From NCBI RefSeq assembly GCF_905475395.1, contig NC_058339.1, forward strand, positions 75,916,520 through 75,980,519: a stretch of 64,000 bases of DNA, in the 5' to 3' direction. The notes below the pieces were generated by a model. It was given only the letters and a program-made list of their open reading frames with translations. It was not told the DNA's origin and did not search any database. Within the stretch, counting starts at the first letter, position 1, and every line of letters begins with the position of its first letter. The DNA is from Chrysoperla carnea (taxonomy: Eukaryota; Arthropoda; Insecta; Neuroptera; Chrysopidae). Position numbers and translations under genes: made by a program. Shown here piece after piece: positions 34,457 to 46,039 of this stretch.

Positions 34457-34734
34457 TAATTCTATAACGAAAACACAAAACTATCTCCAAGCAGATGTTG
34501 AACTCATTAAAATGAGACTCAGGAAAACCATGTCTTTTTAACTATTAATCTAAGTGGAACTAGTTAAAATGTCTTTTACCAGTACGATTATGTTGGGTAT
34601 GAAACAAACATGGCACATTTATCACAAGTTTTTGGCACATTACAACTATTCAAGTTCCCGATTTTTCGAATTGTACATATTTTTTCTACACCATTTAATT
34701 AAATTTGTCGTTATTTTATAATCACTTTTACAGT

Positions 34735-34740
34735 TTTATT
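34735..34740 (-). terminator. Polyadenylation signal of Tret1-like gene
   Basis: AATAAA on the minus strand (TTTATT on plus) lies 14 bp beyond the stop codon. No other good signal is close by. Confidence 0.5.
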
Positions 34741-34754
34741 TTTGTTTGTTTTTT

Positions 34755-37340
34755 CTAACATTTACATGGGGCAGTTTGATTACCCTTGATACCTTTACCT
34801 TTTAAAATCTCTTGGATTTCATCTAACGAACGTCCTTTTGTTTCTGGCACACAAAACACAATAAAGAATATGGAAATTAAACATGAAAATGTGAAAAATG
34901 CAAAAGGAACATAAAATCCAAACATCATGGCAGTCGGATAGTACAGTTTAATTACAACAAATGCCGCCAGAGCTAAATAAACATCCATAATGCACAATGC
35001 TTTGGCTTTAATATTCGTTGGAAACAATTCACTTGGCATCATAAATGGAAGTGCTCCCAAACCATAACTGTACATTATAATGTACCCAATCATGGAAGTA
35101 ATTGGCAACCATTGGAAATACTCAATATTTGGATGATTTTGGAAATAAAAATACAATGTTTGACCTCCCAAACAAATAGCACATCCTAAACTTGATGCAA
35201 TCAATAATGGTTTGCGACCAACATAATCAACAACGACCGCTGAGAAGAAACTGAACACAAGTTGTACGGCACCAACAATAATTGCTGATATACTTGGCGA
35301 TAATCCATTATGTGTCGCAGATTCGAAAATAAGTTCCGTGTACACTAAAACCACAGAAATTCCACTGAATTGTTGAATGGTTTTTAATCCCATTAAAATT
35401 AGCAACGCTTTCAAATTACTTCTTGTTACGAATAATTCTTTCCAACTGCTGGACATAGCGGATTGTTTTACGACAATTTTATTCATTTCTTTTAATTCAT
35501 TATCAACTTCCATACGTCCACGAAATTTTTGTAAAACTTTTCGTGCTTTATCATAATCACCATGGATTAGTAAATGATACGGGGATTCTGGGAACCATGG
35601 AAATACAATATAAATTAAAATAGGTATCACTGACGAAATTACCGCCATTGTTTTTATCGAGACAAATGGTCCGATTGAATATAAGCATAGTGCACCAAAA
35701 TCTGCCATTACTTGAATGAAATTCCCGAGTCGACCACGAATATCATTATCGGAGATTTCACCAATGTACATGGGTAAGATTGTATATGAAGAGCCATCAC
35801 CTATACCCACTACGAAACGGGCTAAAAGTAATATTGGATATGATTCAGCCACGGCAATTAATATCCAGCCAATTAAATATGGTGTAACACTGAAAAATAC
35901 AGCTTCTTTTCGTCCTAGATAATCGGCTATAAATGCTCCGACTGGAGCACCGATTAAATCTCCTAATAAACTGATTGATGCTAGCCATGAACCTTGTTCA
36001 GTGTTGATTCGAATTGTGGAATCGTTGCTAAATAATTTTGGTAAAGATGGAGATGTCCATGAATAATGCATACCAGATGCAAACATTGCAAAGGTTGCTA
36101 GAAAAAAAGAAAAATTGTTTAGTTAGAAGTTAAGTACTTAGAAGCAAAACATTTGCCCAATCATTATTGAATACCACCAAATGATCCCTTTTTTAGTTAG
36201 AACGTTTCGTATGATACAGGGAAAGGTGGGGTGCAATGGAACACAGGACAGAGTGGGACAACCGCAATATTACAGAGAAAAGCAGCTTGATATCTCTTTT
36301 CGTTTCTGAGCTATCATGTCGACAGACGGGCGGAAGTGTTTACAGCAAGTAGATTGTAAATAAACAAGTGCAAACAAACAATTGACTAAGTTAATTGTAG
36401 AAATACCCTGTAGAGAAAGTGTCGGATGTTAGTTCTCAGTTTTTGCATCATTTTTTTTAAATTAGAAAAGTTTGAAAAACCAACACAATTATGGAGGCTT
36501 TTCGACCGCCATTTATTTGGTTTTCAAAAATTTTCGAAAGTTTTTTCTAGAATTTTTTTTATTTTTTGGAGAATGTTTACAAAACAACTAGTTGAAGCTA
36601 CCTGCAAATTTTGAGCTCCCAATCTTTTATAGTTTTGGATAAAATGGACTCCATAGTTTTGTTTTAATTTGCGCCCTCACGGGTAAATAGTGATGTTTAT
36701 AAAAAAATGTTTCAAATAAAGTTTTTTATTTTTTTTATAAGGAACATTTTTATCACTTAAACTGTTACGAACTCAAACTTTTTACTCCCTGAGCACACTA
36801 TAAAAATTTCTGCCTGATATCTCTTTTCGTTTTTGAGTTATAGTGATCACAGACGGGCGGATAGACAACCGGAAAGGGACTAATTAGGTGATTTTATGAA
36901 CAATTATATTTTTGTTAATATCATCAATATTTCTAAGCGTTACAAACTTGTGACTAAAATTAGTATACTTTGATATATATTTAATACATGCAAAATATAA
37001 AAATCAATAGACAATAATAAAAATCTGTTTGCCCACTTTGCCAAAAATTGCCCACTCTTGCGAATCAATTGCAAAACGTTTTTAGCAATGTTTTGGTGAA
37101 TACAAGATTTGAATCTGTGTAATCTTGTAAAATGTACATGATAAAACGGTTTATTATTAAGACACTATATACATAGAACCGGAAGTAGCTCTGTTTTTAG
37201 GATTGAAAAAGACTCAAGTCTATTTCCAGAGTAAATAATTTGTCTTATAATAATTAGAAAAAAAGCTTAAACTTACATATAATAACAGCCGCATATTGAC
37301 GCCACCTTGGTGTTAAACATGTGGAATTTTTTTCCGCCAT
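34755..37340 (-). CDS. Facilitated trehalose transporter Tret1-like (MFS sugar transporter)
   Basis: Two exons, 37340-37277 and 36097-34755, with a phase-1 splice (GTAAGT donor, TTTTTTTCTAG acceptor), encode 468 residues, normal for the family. It is a 12-helix plasma-membrane sugar carrier; insect relatives move trehalose or glucose down their gradient. Exon 1 gives MAEKNSTCLTPRWRQYAAVI and starts helix 1. Sugar-transporter signatures follow: ADYLGRK after helix 2, GEISDNDIRGRLG, PESPYHLL, QQFSGISVV in helix 7, VDYVGRKPLL, GLGALPFMMPSELFP in helix 10, and the final VPETKGRSLDEIQEIL. Substrate is inferred: Tret1-like paralogues vary widely. The start ATG is preceded by CGATA; there is no other in-frame start in exon 1. 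A related first exon lies on the opposite strand at 56519. Confidence 0.93.
36271..37003 (+). repeat. Rearranged R1 copies inside the Tret1-like intron
   Basis: Fragments include 36271-36345 (GACAGACGGGCGG region), 36366-36425 (CAAACAATTGACTAAGTTAA 5' end) and 36597-37003 (5'-variant module, GCGCCCTCACGGGTAAA, GACAACCGGAAAGGGACTAA and a degenerate end). They form a head-to-tail, out-of-order cluster, antisense to the host gene. Confidence 0.65.
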
Positions 37341-37649
37341 TATCGAATTATTTTAATTTTTTCTTAAATAACGAAATTTAATTCCAATTACACATTAACA
37401 AATGAATATTTATAAAAATTTATTTTTATATTAAAATGATTTTACAATAAAATTTTTTCACGTGTTCTTTAATTTAATTCATGTTTCTTATCGACATAAA
37501 AGTAAAGCGACGAATTTTTTTCACAAATGTTTTACTTTTGTAAATATTTTATTCAACATAAAGACAAAAAGACAAATATGCTGACGAGTTATTAAAATAA
37601 TTATTAAAACAGAGTATAATTATTTAATAATAATTATTTTAAAGATCAT

Positions 37650-38030
37650 GGTTATTTTATAAATTAAAAAAAAAAATTATTAATTGAATGATTATTTTGT
37701 TTAGCGCTTAATTAACAAAAATTTTTAATTATTAAAATATTAAACACGCAACGAATTTTTACTTAAAGTTAAAATTTTCTCATCTCAGAGGATTTTGTAA
37801 ATATTTATTTATATTTAATATAATTTAGTTATTTTATAAATTAAAAAAAAAAGATTAATTGAATGATTAACATTTGTTTAATTATTAACACTTATTAACA
37901 AAATTTTTAAAATATTTTATTTAAGAATGAATTTATAAATCGTGTCTTTTTATTTTAAAACTTTCAATTCAAAATTGAAATTAACCCATCCAGGGGGTTT
38001 TGTAAATATTTATTTATAATGGAATTTAAA
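37650..38030 (+). repeat. Two-copy tandem duplication, about 178 bp
   Basis: TTATTTTATAAATTAAAAAA starts at 37652 and again at 37830. Both copies continue with TTAATTGAATGATTA and end with a TTTTGTAAATATTTATTTATA block. It lies upstream of the Tret1-like start, and might belong to its promoter region. Confidence 0.65.
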
Positions 38031-40674
38031 TTCATTAAAATTAATTTATCTTCATTTACGTCACAAAATCTACAAAAAAAAAAAATTTTTTTAAATAAAT
38101 AAATAATAAAAAAATTAAAAATAAAAAGTATCAATAAAAATTAATTTTGAATTGTTCTATTTAATATAATTAGCAAAATAAATAGAAAAATTCTTAAAAT
38201 ATATTTTATTTGATTTCTAGTTTAAATAATAACATTATTATTTATCATAGATGTTCACATTAGATGGCTAACTTTTTTCGTTAGATCTACTACGCTCTAG
38301 TAGGTATAACAAAATATTATCTCAAAATTCTTCCTCAAGAATACCCAATCAGTGAGATAAATCGACCGGATTTTGATTATATAATCATCTGAAAATTGTC
38401 ATTACAATCGGGTAACCTTTGTACAGTCGTCTAAGATTAAAAAGTTAGTCCACAAGACAGTCCTCCGACTATAATGACGACTTTACTTGTCATAAAAATT
38501 TCAGATGAAAATATTTTATTGTTTCATAATTTTTAGAGAGTGATTTTGTAGTCGTCGGGATTTTAGAATTTATTTTATTTAAATTATTTTAGGGATATAA
38601 TTTCGCGATAAAGTTTTTTTGTTTGAAATGTGCTAATTAAGCCCTTTCATTTGATACCCAACACGGTGTTATTAAATTAAATTTTTTTTTATTTCATGAC
38701 TTTTTATATCCTCTAGAGGGCGCCATGTTCAATTGAATGTGACCAACGGACAATTATGATAATTCATTTGTCAAATTATGATATAGTTTAGAAGTTATGA
38801 GGAAACAAATGAACGTACATACATACATGCATACCGATCAAACACATAGCCCTCGCCGCTCGCGCTGTCGTGTTAAAAAGGGTACCGTTTTGATGACTTA
38901 TTTAAATCGAGTTTCTTTTATTTGTCATTTTTTAAAGAAATAATACATAAAATATTTAAAATTTAACACTTTTTATGGGTTCTATTTGGACTATGTGATA
39001 ATCTGAGATGTTTTCCAGTAAAATCAAATTCCTTAATAAACATCTATGATTTTGATATAATTATGTCACAAATCTTTTTGAAAATATGTTTTAAAGGTAA
39101 ATAAATCTGCAAGCTGTTTTGAGATAAAAATTTAACAAACTTAGTAACAGAATTCAAATGTGCATAAATGATAATTAAGTATTTATAGTCTAGTCCTCTA
39201 GTCAACAAATTCAAATTGGGGAAATATAGAAATACTAGTCGTAAAAATACGTGTAATAGCTCGTTGAAAAAAAAGGTATTTGTATTTTCATCAATATTTC
39301 GTAAAATATTAATTTTTAAGAAATTTAAAAAAAAAAGGATCTTAACGAGGAGAAAATTTCCAATAAAAAACTTCAACTCCTGGAAATCTATCTCCGCTGA
39401 AAATAGGTCTTTTTGCGTCATTTTAATATTGCTGTAATATTGTCAAAAACGAGTATCTCACACTAAATAATTTTTTTAAAGTATTAAATATTAATTAAAA
39501 AATTTGAAAAAATTTTGGTGTATTCTAAATACTTTAAAGAATTTATTACCGTTGGAAATTTATCTTAAAGTTAATTTTTCAACATGCTAGACAATTGTTT
39601 ATTAATAAAGTTTTTCGGAATTTTCGTTTTCATTGTAAACTAAAAAAAAAAATGATTAAATAATTTTCTTAAAATTTTTTGGCTTTGTGGAGTAATTCTT
39701 ATATATATACTTAACAACATCACGTCAAAAGTGTTTAAAAAAATTTAATAATTTGAGAATGATTTATGGTCGAAACATGCCACGCTCTCAATTAAATAAT
39801 TAGTACAAAATAAAAAAAATCTTAATCTGTTATTAATCAAAAATAAACTTTACAAAACTTATACCATTGACTAGTGACCGCCATATTTATTTATTTTTAT
39901 ATTAATTAAAATTAAACTTTTTTAAATTCGAATTATTTAGAAATTATTTTTAACATTATTTCATGGAATCTGTTTTAAAGTTTTTAAAAATAAAATCATA
40001 ATGAACTCATGTCAAATAAACAAAAAAATAAAATACATACCATTTGAGCAAAAAAAATTGATATATTTTGGGACTCTTCCAAAAAATCAGGATGAAAATC
40101 GAATATTATGTGTTAGTCACATAAATTAATAACCACTTAATTTTGATTTAATTACACCATTTCTAATAATTTTTTTTAATGAACTGTGGAATTTCTTCAC
40201 AATTGCACTTATATTTATAAATAAAATAATTTTTGAAAAATGATCAATCAATACATTACGTGAAAATTGATAAATTAGATGCACTATTCGAATATAAAAA
40301 AGAAAAATTAATTTTCTTTTTTTCAACGCACACACAGTGTTTGAAGGTTTTTGTTATGTCGTTGCAATATTCACAGTAATGTTTTTATAATTTTAAACAC
40401 TAATTATATTCATGCTCTTTTAAGTGTAGGTACGAAAGAAAATTTTAAGTTTTTCATTTTCAGAAACACAAGTTCATATAAACATAATAATATAGATATG
40501 TGTGTTTGACACTTTAAAACATATGAGTAATTAATTTATTTTAATATAAGTTTATTATTTTTTTGACTTGTTTTTATTTTAAAAATCAAGTTTGTTTCAA
40601 TCAATTTTCGAGAGTTGATGATCTGTTTATACATATATTTTTATACCCTGTGTATAAAGAAGATAATCTATTCT
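38030..40674. other. AT-rich intergenic DNA with old repeat text
   Basis: A repeat-like paragraph at about 38640-38880 (CATTTGATACCCAACACGG ... ACGTACATACATACATG) resembles arthropod dispersed repeats. The 125-codon minus frame at 39044-39421 is rich in Phe, Leu and Ile, matches nothing that I recognise and is expected by chance in such DNA. Confidence 0.4.
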
Positions 40675-41527
40675 TTAAGGATGTGCGAACGCCAAAACAA
40701 AATTGGATAAATTTTTTTTATATGAAGTTGGACTAAGTCTAAATCAATTCTGAAAATTTTATGGCGGTTGCTCGATTCTTTAAATAAATAAATGACTTCT
40801 AAAGTAGGCATATTTAACATTGATTTTATGGGATATGATATGTTGTCATAGATTTTTCCAAAACTAGTCCGTGGAAAATAAAGAAGAAATTATTTAAATG
40901 AAAGTTAAAACCTTAATAAATTATTGAAAATCAAAAAAAATCCCGTAGTGCTCGACTATTTAATGATGTATGAGAACGGAAGTGGGGACACAAATTTAAA
41001 AAAATTGTACATTTTCAATTTTGATGGTGAATTTTGTTATGACTTGACAATATAAGACGAAAAATAAGAATAAAATTTTGCTTTTTTTAATTAAACAAAA
41101 TTTTCAATTTTCGATATTTTGAAAATTACTCCAGATATCGAAAAATTTTATTCGTTCTTTCGTCTTATATTATCAAATTACAACATAATTCACTATCAAA
41201 ATTGAAAATAAATATTTTTTTAAATTTGTAACCCCACTACCGTGCTCATACACCCTTAATTAGTCGGACACAACGGATTTTTTTTGTTTTCCATAATTTA
41301 TTAAGGTTTTGACTTTAATTTAAATAGTTTTTTTTTTTTTTTAATTTCCACCGACTAATTTTGGAGAAATCATTGAAAACATATACATCTATCGTTTTCC
41401 CCTAAGACGTTAAATACCGCGTGACCCAACTCTAAAATTTTCAGCATTGATTTAGACATAGCCCAACTTGATATACAAAAAATCAAGTCTTTTATCCAAA
41501 ATTGCCCTGGCACTCATACATCCTTAA
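40675..41527. mobile_element. Foldback element with TTAAGGATGT ends, self-nested
   Basis: The left end TTAAGGATGTGCGAACGCC and the right end (complement of TTAAGGATGTATGAGTGCC) begin arms of about 285 bp that match throughout: AAGTTGGACTAAGTCTAAAT with ATTTAGACATAGCCCAACTT; CCTTAATAAATTAT with ATAATTTATTAAGG. In the centre (about 40960-41259) is a second palindrome whose own ends also read TTAANGRTGTATGAG followed by GTGGGG. It looks like the same family inserted into itself. A lone right end occurs at 45275-45363 and a related element at 58475-59120. Confidence 0.8.
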
Positions 41528-41529
41528 GA

Positions 41530-42850
41530 TATGTACTAACTCTAAAATAAACAAAATTTGGTATCATCACCCACACATTTGTAAGATAGAAGGGTTTTTG
41601 CTTACCTTTCTTTATGTTAAATATAATTAGAAAGGTCTTAGATTATTGTCATCTAAAGCCCACTTAGAGGTTCTTCCATCAATGCGTTATCCCTACGTTA
41701 ACGCTTGAATAATAGTAATTAATTTATAAAATTTTTTAAGTATGCAATTTAAGGAATGCTTGAATTATCTTGTTATGCAATGGCGTGGAATTAAATAAAA
41801 GTAAAAACTAATATAATAGGGAATATTCATGAAATTTAAATTTGGTTCAAATATTTTTCTTCCGTAACTTTAATGACTAGACATTTCAACTAAACCATTA
41901 TTTTAGTAATTAATATCTTTTTAATTACTTAAAATTAATTAATAAAAATACAAATTCAATGAGGGCATTTAAAAATTTCTAAAACGGAAATTCAAATTTG
42001 TATACGGACGTGACATCATAGTACGGGCTTGTCAAATTTGTTGACATACTGTATGATATTAATTACTTACATTTTATATGATATTTCATTAAATTATACT
42101 ATTCTACGACTTTTTATTAGAAAACTTAATAATAACGAGTGTAAATTCTGTGTTGAAAATTCATTTTTTGACAAATCACGTACTTATGCGTCATCAACAG
42201 AGAGCGCCAAAAAACTGCGTTTAAATATCTCAAAATTATAATGTATTTTAAATATTTTTTTACACTTAAATACAGCATTTTTTAGCAGTATTTATATTTT
42301 TTACTATGTTATAACGGTGTAAACAATGAATTAAAAATATAAAAAAAATACATGAATATTCCCTATTAACGATAAAATAAATGACTCACAAAGTATAATT
42401 ATTGCAACATATTTTGAATTACAAAGTACATATAAATGCAACATATTTTCCATGCATTCTTTTAAATAATATTTTTATATTAGTTAACAATTCGTTAGGT
42501 AATTGTTAGGTATGATAATTTTACAGATTATTGCATTGACTATCAAATATTTGACAAATGTGATTAAATAAATTAAAAAATTTTTAAATTTTAAAATAAA
42601 ATATTAGAATGAATTTTTACATAATTAATACAGTTTATATTAGTTTCTAAGAATTTGGTAGAATGTTTTTCATAACATTCAGATGACTTTTGGTTTTGAA
42701 TAACGAGCTTTAAAAAATGAAATTTTAGTGTGAATGGAAATGTGCGACAAGGAAGTCTGAAACAACTTTTTCATGCAATAGATGAGATCACAAAAAAACA
42801 AAGCTTAAAAAAAAGCAAAAATATCAAAAATTAAAAAAAGTAAAAAATAG
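41530..42850. other. Intergenic DNA, nothing gene-like
   Basis: AT-rich. The frame at 42029-42241 has no recognisable features. No terminal repeats found. Confidence 0.4.
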
Positions 42851-43185
42851 AGTGGTTCAGCTGTGAAGTGACTAGTCAACTATAGTCAACTAGGCAATTT
42901 GTATGACGTAAATGTAAGAAAATGTTCTAAAAATTTCGTAGACTATTCAATTTGTATGCCGTAAATAAACAAAATTTTTGTACATTAGTTAACATTATTG
43001 TGAGTTCTTCCATAAGCCATAATACGGAACTATGTTAAAAATCACAATTTTAAAATGAAATAATTCAAAATTTTGCCTCGAAAGAGGCCTCAAAACTCTG
43101 TATATTGTGATCAAGGGATTTTGTATCGTCATTTACCGCAAAAAAATTGGACATTCACCGTATTTGCTGACACAGCCGAACCACT
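42851..43185. mobile_element. MITE, 335 bp, 15-bp inverted ends
   Basis: AGTGGTTCAGCTGTG at 42851-42865 is inverted at 43171-43185 with one mismatch. An internal block (GTGATCAAGGGATTTTGTATC with TTTACCGCAAAAAAATTGG) has an inverted relative in a PAF-AH intron near 4085-4140, so the family is dispersed. Confidence 0.65.
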
Positions 43186-43387
43186 TTAATAGACAAATCA
43201 AAATTAAAATAAATTTTTAATATAATTTAAAATTTTTGATGTAAACTAATTCAATAAAAATATTTATATTAATAAACTAGTTTGCTCGATTATTATTTGT
43301 AAAACTTTCAAAAAAAAAAAAAAAAAACTTTTAACTTTTCACTAGCGGTTGCAATTTAAGTTCTATTTGAATAAAATTTGAAAGAAT

Positions 43388-44719
43388 GATATTTGAAAGG
43401 TTAAATTCGTTAATGAGAAAAATCGATATATAAACAACAAGGGAATTAGGGTGGTTTGTGCGCAAAGTACAAAATTTTGAATTTATTCAAAATAAAAAAA
43501 TTTAATCAAAATTTTGATCAGATTTAAGCAAAAAGTACTTTTGTGATTTTTTCTCTAGACACTTAAATTTCGAAATAAAATTATTGAAAAATTCAAATTG
43601 CATAATATTCGATTTTAAGAAAAATGTGTTCTTTTCTCAATCTCGGAAGGAATTCGCTTAACTGACACAGCTCCTGCACTACGAATTTATTTGTATCATT
43701 TAAAAGATTATGAAAATAAACGCTATTAATGTGTAATACACACAGGGTATATGTTGATTCATTAAGTCAAATGAATTGTTTATTTTCAATTTGTTTTCGT
43801 TAATATTCTTACGTATGTAATCTTTATAACTATGTAATTATCATGAATATCCTATGTTCAATATGTTTTTAAACATATCTAATCTTCTTAGTATAATAAA
43901 AAATTCTATAAGCTCTCTTTTTGAAATATTTCTAAAACGTTGATAATTTAAAATGATCGATTAATTTCGCTAATTGACTTAAAGTGGGCCACTGCTTCTC
44001 TTCATTTGTCTTATCCTATTATTATAGCATGTTTTCTACAATACAGTCAAACCTGGATAAGCGTGAGTTCAAGGAAGTACAATCACATTCTCGCTTATAG
44101 AAGTTTCTCACTAACCCGAGTTTCTCGCTAATGCAGGTACATGGGTAGCGTTTCTCTCTTATAGAGGTACGCAGCATTTGTTACAGTATGAGTGTATAGT
44201 TCCTCCTAGATAATATAAATAAATAAAGCTCGACTGTCGCTTATAGAGGTATATATAAGTAGCAGTCTCACTTACGGAGGTTCATGATGGAAAAACGACT
44301 CTCTCTTACAGAGCTATCTGTTTCTCGCTAATAGAGGTTTTGGGAGCTTAAAATGACGGGTCCTGGCTATTACTGTCACTTATAGAGTTTTCTCACTTAT
44401 ACAGTTCTCACTTACCCAGGTTTGACTGTATATGTATTGTAAAATAAAATTCTTAGCCAAAAACTGTGTTAGCTAAACGAATTCCTTTTGTGATTGGAAA
44501 AATAATACAATTTTCTTAAAATCTAATATAAGCAGTTTTAATGATTTAAGACTTTTTATTTCGAAAACTAAGCGTCTTGAAAAATCGCAAGTGTACTTTT
44601 TTGCTTAAAACTGAACTGAACTTCCTTGAAAATTCAAAAATTTTGTACTTTGCGCACGCCCTCACTCCCTGTTTATTTATCGATTTTTCTCATTAACGAA
44701 CTTGACCTTTCAAATACCA
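43388..44719. repeat. Interrupted palindrome, about 280-bp arms
   Basis: Arms 43388-43680 and 44455-44719 are complementary: TTCGTTAATGAGAAAAATCG with CGATTTTTCTCATTAACGAA; GTGCGCAAAGTACAAAATTT with its complement; AAGGAATTCGCTTAACTGAC with TTAGCTAAACGAATTCCTT. The loop of about 775 bp contains a pogo-like element. Confidence 0.85.
44044..44428. mobile_element. Pogo/Tigger-like MITE, 385 bp
   Basis: The ends CAGTCAAACCTGGATAAGCG and complement of CAGTCAAACCTGGGTAAGTG, with TA on both sides (44042-44043 and 44429-44430), match the familiar ends of pogo-like elements. Inside, the motif TCTCNCTTATAGAGGT is reiterated many times in both orientations, like repeated end sequence. No transposase. 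Confidence 0.85.
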
Positions 44720-45274
44720 AAAACCCTTCTTGATAGAGAGATAGAGAGGTTGACATCTATTAGATAGGATCGATGATGAGTTCCATCATCAGTACAAAAG
44801 CAATAGCTCCATTTCCTTCGGAAATTCGCAAAAAAATGTAATATTAATTGAATTAACAGAATATTTCAAATTTATCGAATATTTTGTTGTTCTTGTATCA
44901 AATGAATTTTTAACGAGTTTCAAATTGTTTTAGTATAAAATTGAAAATATTTTATGATCGAATATTGTCAATTGAAATATTCCAAATGACTAGAAACATT
45001 CCATACATTTCAATTAACATATTTATGGGCATTATAATTTTAGTCTACACTTGGTAACTTGCTATTTAAATAAATTGATCTATATAGATCTAATTTTCTA
45101 TTGATTTATTAATCTTATAAGTAACTGTAAGTGTTTTCTGCTTTCTGAATAGAAACAATAAAACAGAAAATTAAGTTTAAGTAATTTAAACAGGTTGAAC
45201 TGTAATAATAATTAAAAGGTTCCTAAAATTCATATTTTGTATATTATTAATTTGATAATAATCTGTTTTTAATT

Positions 45275-45363
45275 TTCAGAATTGATTTAGACTTAGTCCA
45301 GCTTCATATACAAAAAAAATCAAGCTTTTTATTTAAAATTGTCTTAGTGCTTGTACATCCTTA
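45275..45363 (+). repeat. Solitary end of the TTAAGGATGT foldback family
   Basis: GAATTGATTTAGACTTAGTCC ... TTGTACATCCTTAA matches the right arm of the element at 40675-41527 (same order and spacing). No partner arm was seen nearby. Confidence 0.65.
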
Positions 45364-45459
45364 AAAAAATGTAAAAGAATTAACTGAGAAGATTTCAACT
45401 ATTGTGTTTTTAAAACAAAAAATCATATCGATTGATTTCTCACATTTTATAATTCAGCC

Positions 45460-46032
45460 CAGGGCCGGATTAACAAGTAGGCAGAAAAGGCAGTTGCCTG
45501 GGGCCCCCGATTTTAGGGGGCCCCCAAAAAATGAAAAAGACTTCTAAAATTTTCTTACAAACATAAAATTCTAGAGAGTGAAAGGAAATATAATCAGAAC
45601 TGAAAATAAATTTTACTCAAATAAATAAAACTCAATTGGCCGCATTCAAAAGGCGACGACCGACGAACTAGACAAAGTTCCTAAAAAGGACATTTCCGAC
45701 TACTTTGACAAAACTTATAGTCATTTGTATAAGATTCTAATGGAAGATCAATTAGCCGATGTATTTCCTAACACAGAAATAGCTCTTCGGATTTTTTTAA
45801 CATTAATGATCACAAATTGTTCTGCCGAACGATCCTTCTCGCAATTAAAAAAAAATCAAAGCTGCTGAAAGAGCTACAACGCGACAAGAGCGATTCGAGA
45901 TATTAGGTATACTTTGCATTGAGTCAGATTAAGTTTGTATTTTTTAATCGAAAAAAGAAGGGAACGGGCGTGAAAAAAGGGCCCCCAAATTGATGGTTGC
46001 CTAGGGCCCCGTTGAGGATTAATCCGGCCCTG
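45460..46032 (+). mobile_element. hAT transposon deletion derivative with hATC domain remnant
   Basis: Perfect 14-bp terminal inverted repeats (CAGGGCCGGATTAA) are flanked by a perfect 8-bp target-site duplication (ATTCAGCC, 45452-45459 and 46033-46040), as for hAT. Inside, the plus strand encodes the end of the transposase: LYKILMEDQLADVFPNTEIA, then NCSAERSFSQLK of the C-terminal dimerisation region. An extra A in an A-run (about 45847-45855) shifts the frame; downstream the matching sequence resumes (KAAERATTRQERFEILG) in the next frame. The catalytic RNase H core and BED finger are deleted. Intact TSD and ends suggest a fairly recent, cross-mobilised insertion. Confidence 0.9.
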
Positions 46033-46039
46033 ATTCAGC

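Noticed and set aside
35716..35922. 68-codon plus-strand frame
   Set aside because: Antisense shadow of the sugar transporter coding exon.
39044..39421. 125-codon minus-strand frame, Phe/Leu/Ile-rich, possibly a receptor
   Set aside because: No recognisable motif, overlapping low-complexity frame on the other strand, and a length expected once or so by chance in this much AT-rich sequence.
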